In this document: piece by piece, positions 5,267-5,312 of the stretch
How positions within the stretch are numbered: the stretch's first letter is position 1
Layout: every line of letters starts with the position of its first letter
Assembly (NCBI GenBank): GCA_964569315.1
Contig: CAZMUZ010000182.1
Coordinates: 1-5,312 of the forward strand
Length of the DNA: 5,312 nucleotides
Reading direction: 5' to 3'
Source of the DNA: CADEFF01 sp964569315
Lineage (GTDB): Bacteria > Pseudomonadota > Alphaproteobacteria > Dongiales > Dongiaceae
Position numbers and translations under genes: made by a program
The notes under the pieces: model-generated
Told to the model about the DNA's origin: nothing
Databases searched by the model: none
What the model saw: the letters and a program-made list of their open reading frames with translations, nothing else

Positions 5267-5312
5267 ATGCCCACGATCCTCTACAACGCGCCGACCAGCC
5301 CCTTCGGCCGCA
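5267..5312 (+). CDS. Glutathione S-transferase-like protein (partial, first 15 codons)
   Basis: Only the N-terminus, MPTILYNAPTSPFGR, is in the window. It resembles the first beta strand and start of the first helix of the thioredoxin-like domain of bacterial glutathione S-transferases, where a short hydrophobic strand (ILY) is followed by a PxSPxGR-type segment that leads into a helix. AAGGCG at 5251-5256, ten bases before the ATG, is a plausible Shine-Dalgarno. An in-frame ATG at 5231 would add twelve polar, proline- and arginine-rich residues not expected before the first strand, so 5267 is preferred. The fold call rests on few residues, and the substrate cannot be judged. Confidence 0.6.
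   Translation, partial: MPTILYNAPTSPFGR

Overview
The window is very GC-rich, with strong G/C preference at third codon positions. Gene content and protein style (a trimethylamine-dehydrogenase-like flavoprotein, BioY, an AccC-type biotin carboxylase with a very small biotin carrier) suggest an alphaproteobacterium, perhaps of the Hyphomicrobiales or Rhodospirillales. The class assignment is an inference from overall impression, not from a marker gene.

Layout. (1) 1-2076, minus strand: almost all of an iron-sulfur flavoprotein of the trimethylamine/dimethylamine/histamine dehydrogenase family; its C-terminal end runs off the left edge. (2) 2077-2296: divergent intergenic region with an inverted repeat and promoter-like elements. 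(3) 2297-2539, plus: an 80-residue stand-alone Lrp/AsnC-type ligand-binding (RAM) domain. (4) 2540-2614: a strong hairpin between two convergent genes. (5) 2615-3220, minus: bioY, the substrate-binding membrane subunit of a biotin importer. (6) 3221-3459: divergent promoter region. (7) 3460-4818, plus: a 452-residue biotin carboxylase. (8) 4886-5104, plus: a 72-residue biotin carrier protein. (9) 5105-5266: intergenic, with GC-rich hairpins and a possible promoter. (10) 5267 to the right edge, plus: the first 15 codons of a glutathione S-transferase-like gene. No gene-free stretch exceeds 300 bases.

How the genes fit together. The right half is a biotin-centred group: BioY would bring in biotin, and the carboxylase plus carrier would use it to form carboxybiotin. 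No carboxyltransferase is present, so the final substrate is unknown. The left half pairs an amine-dehydrogenase-like enzyme with a divergently oriented small ligand-binding protein. The enzyme keeps the residues for covalent FMN, the 4Fe-4S cluster and catalysis, but has lost two of the three aromatic residues that hold trimethylamine, so its substrate is probably different.

The most notable small-scale signal is that CTAG occurs only five times in the window, every time in an intergenic region upstream of a gene, mostly inside a -10-like context (GCTAG followed by two to four bases). No RNA genes, CRISPR arrays, insertion sequences or attachment sites were seen, and nothing here clearly amounts to a wholly new system.
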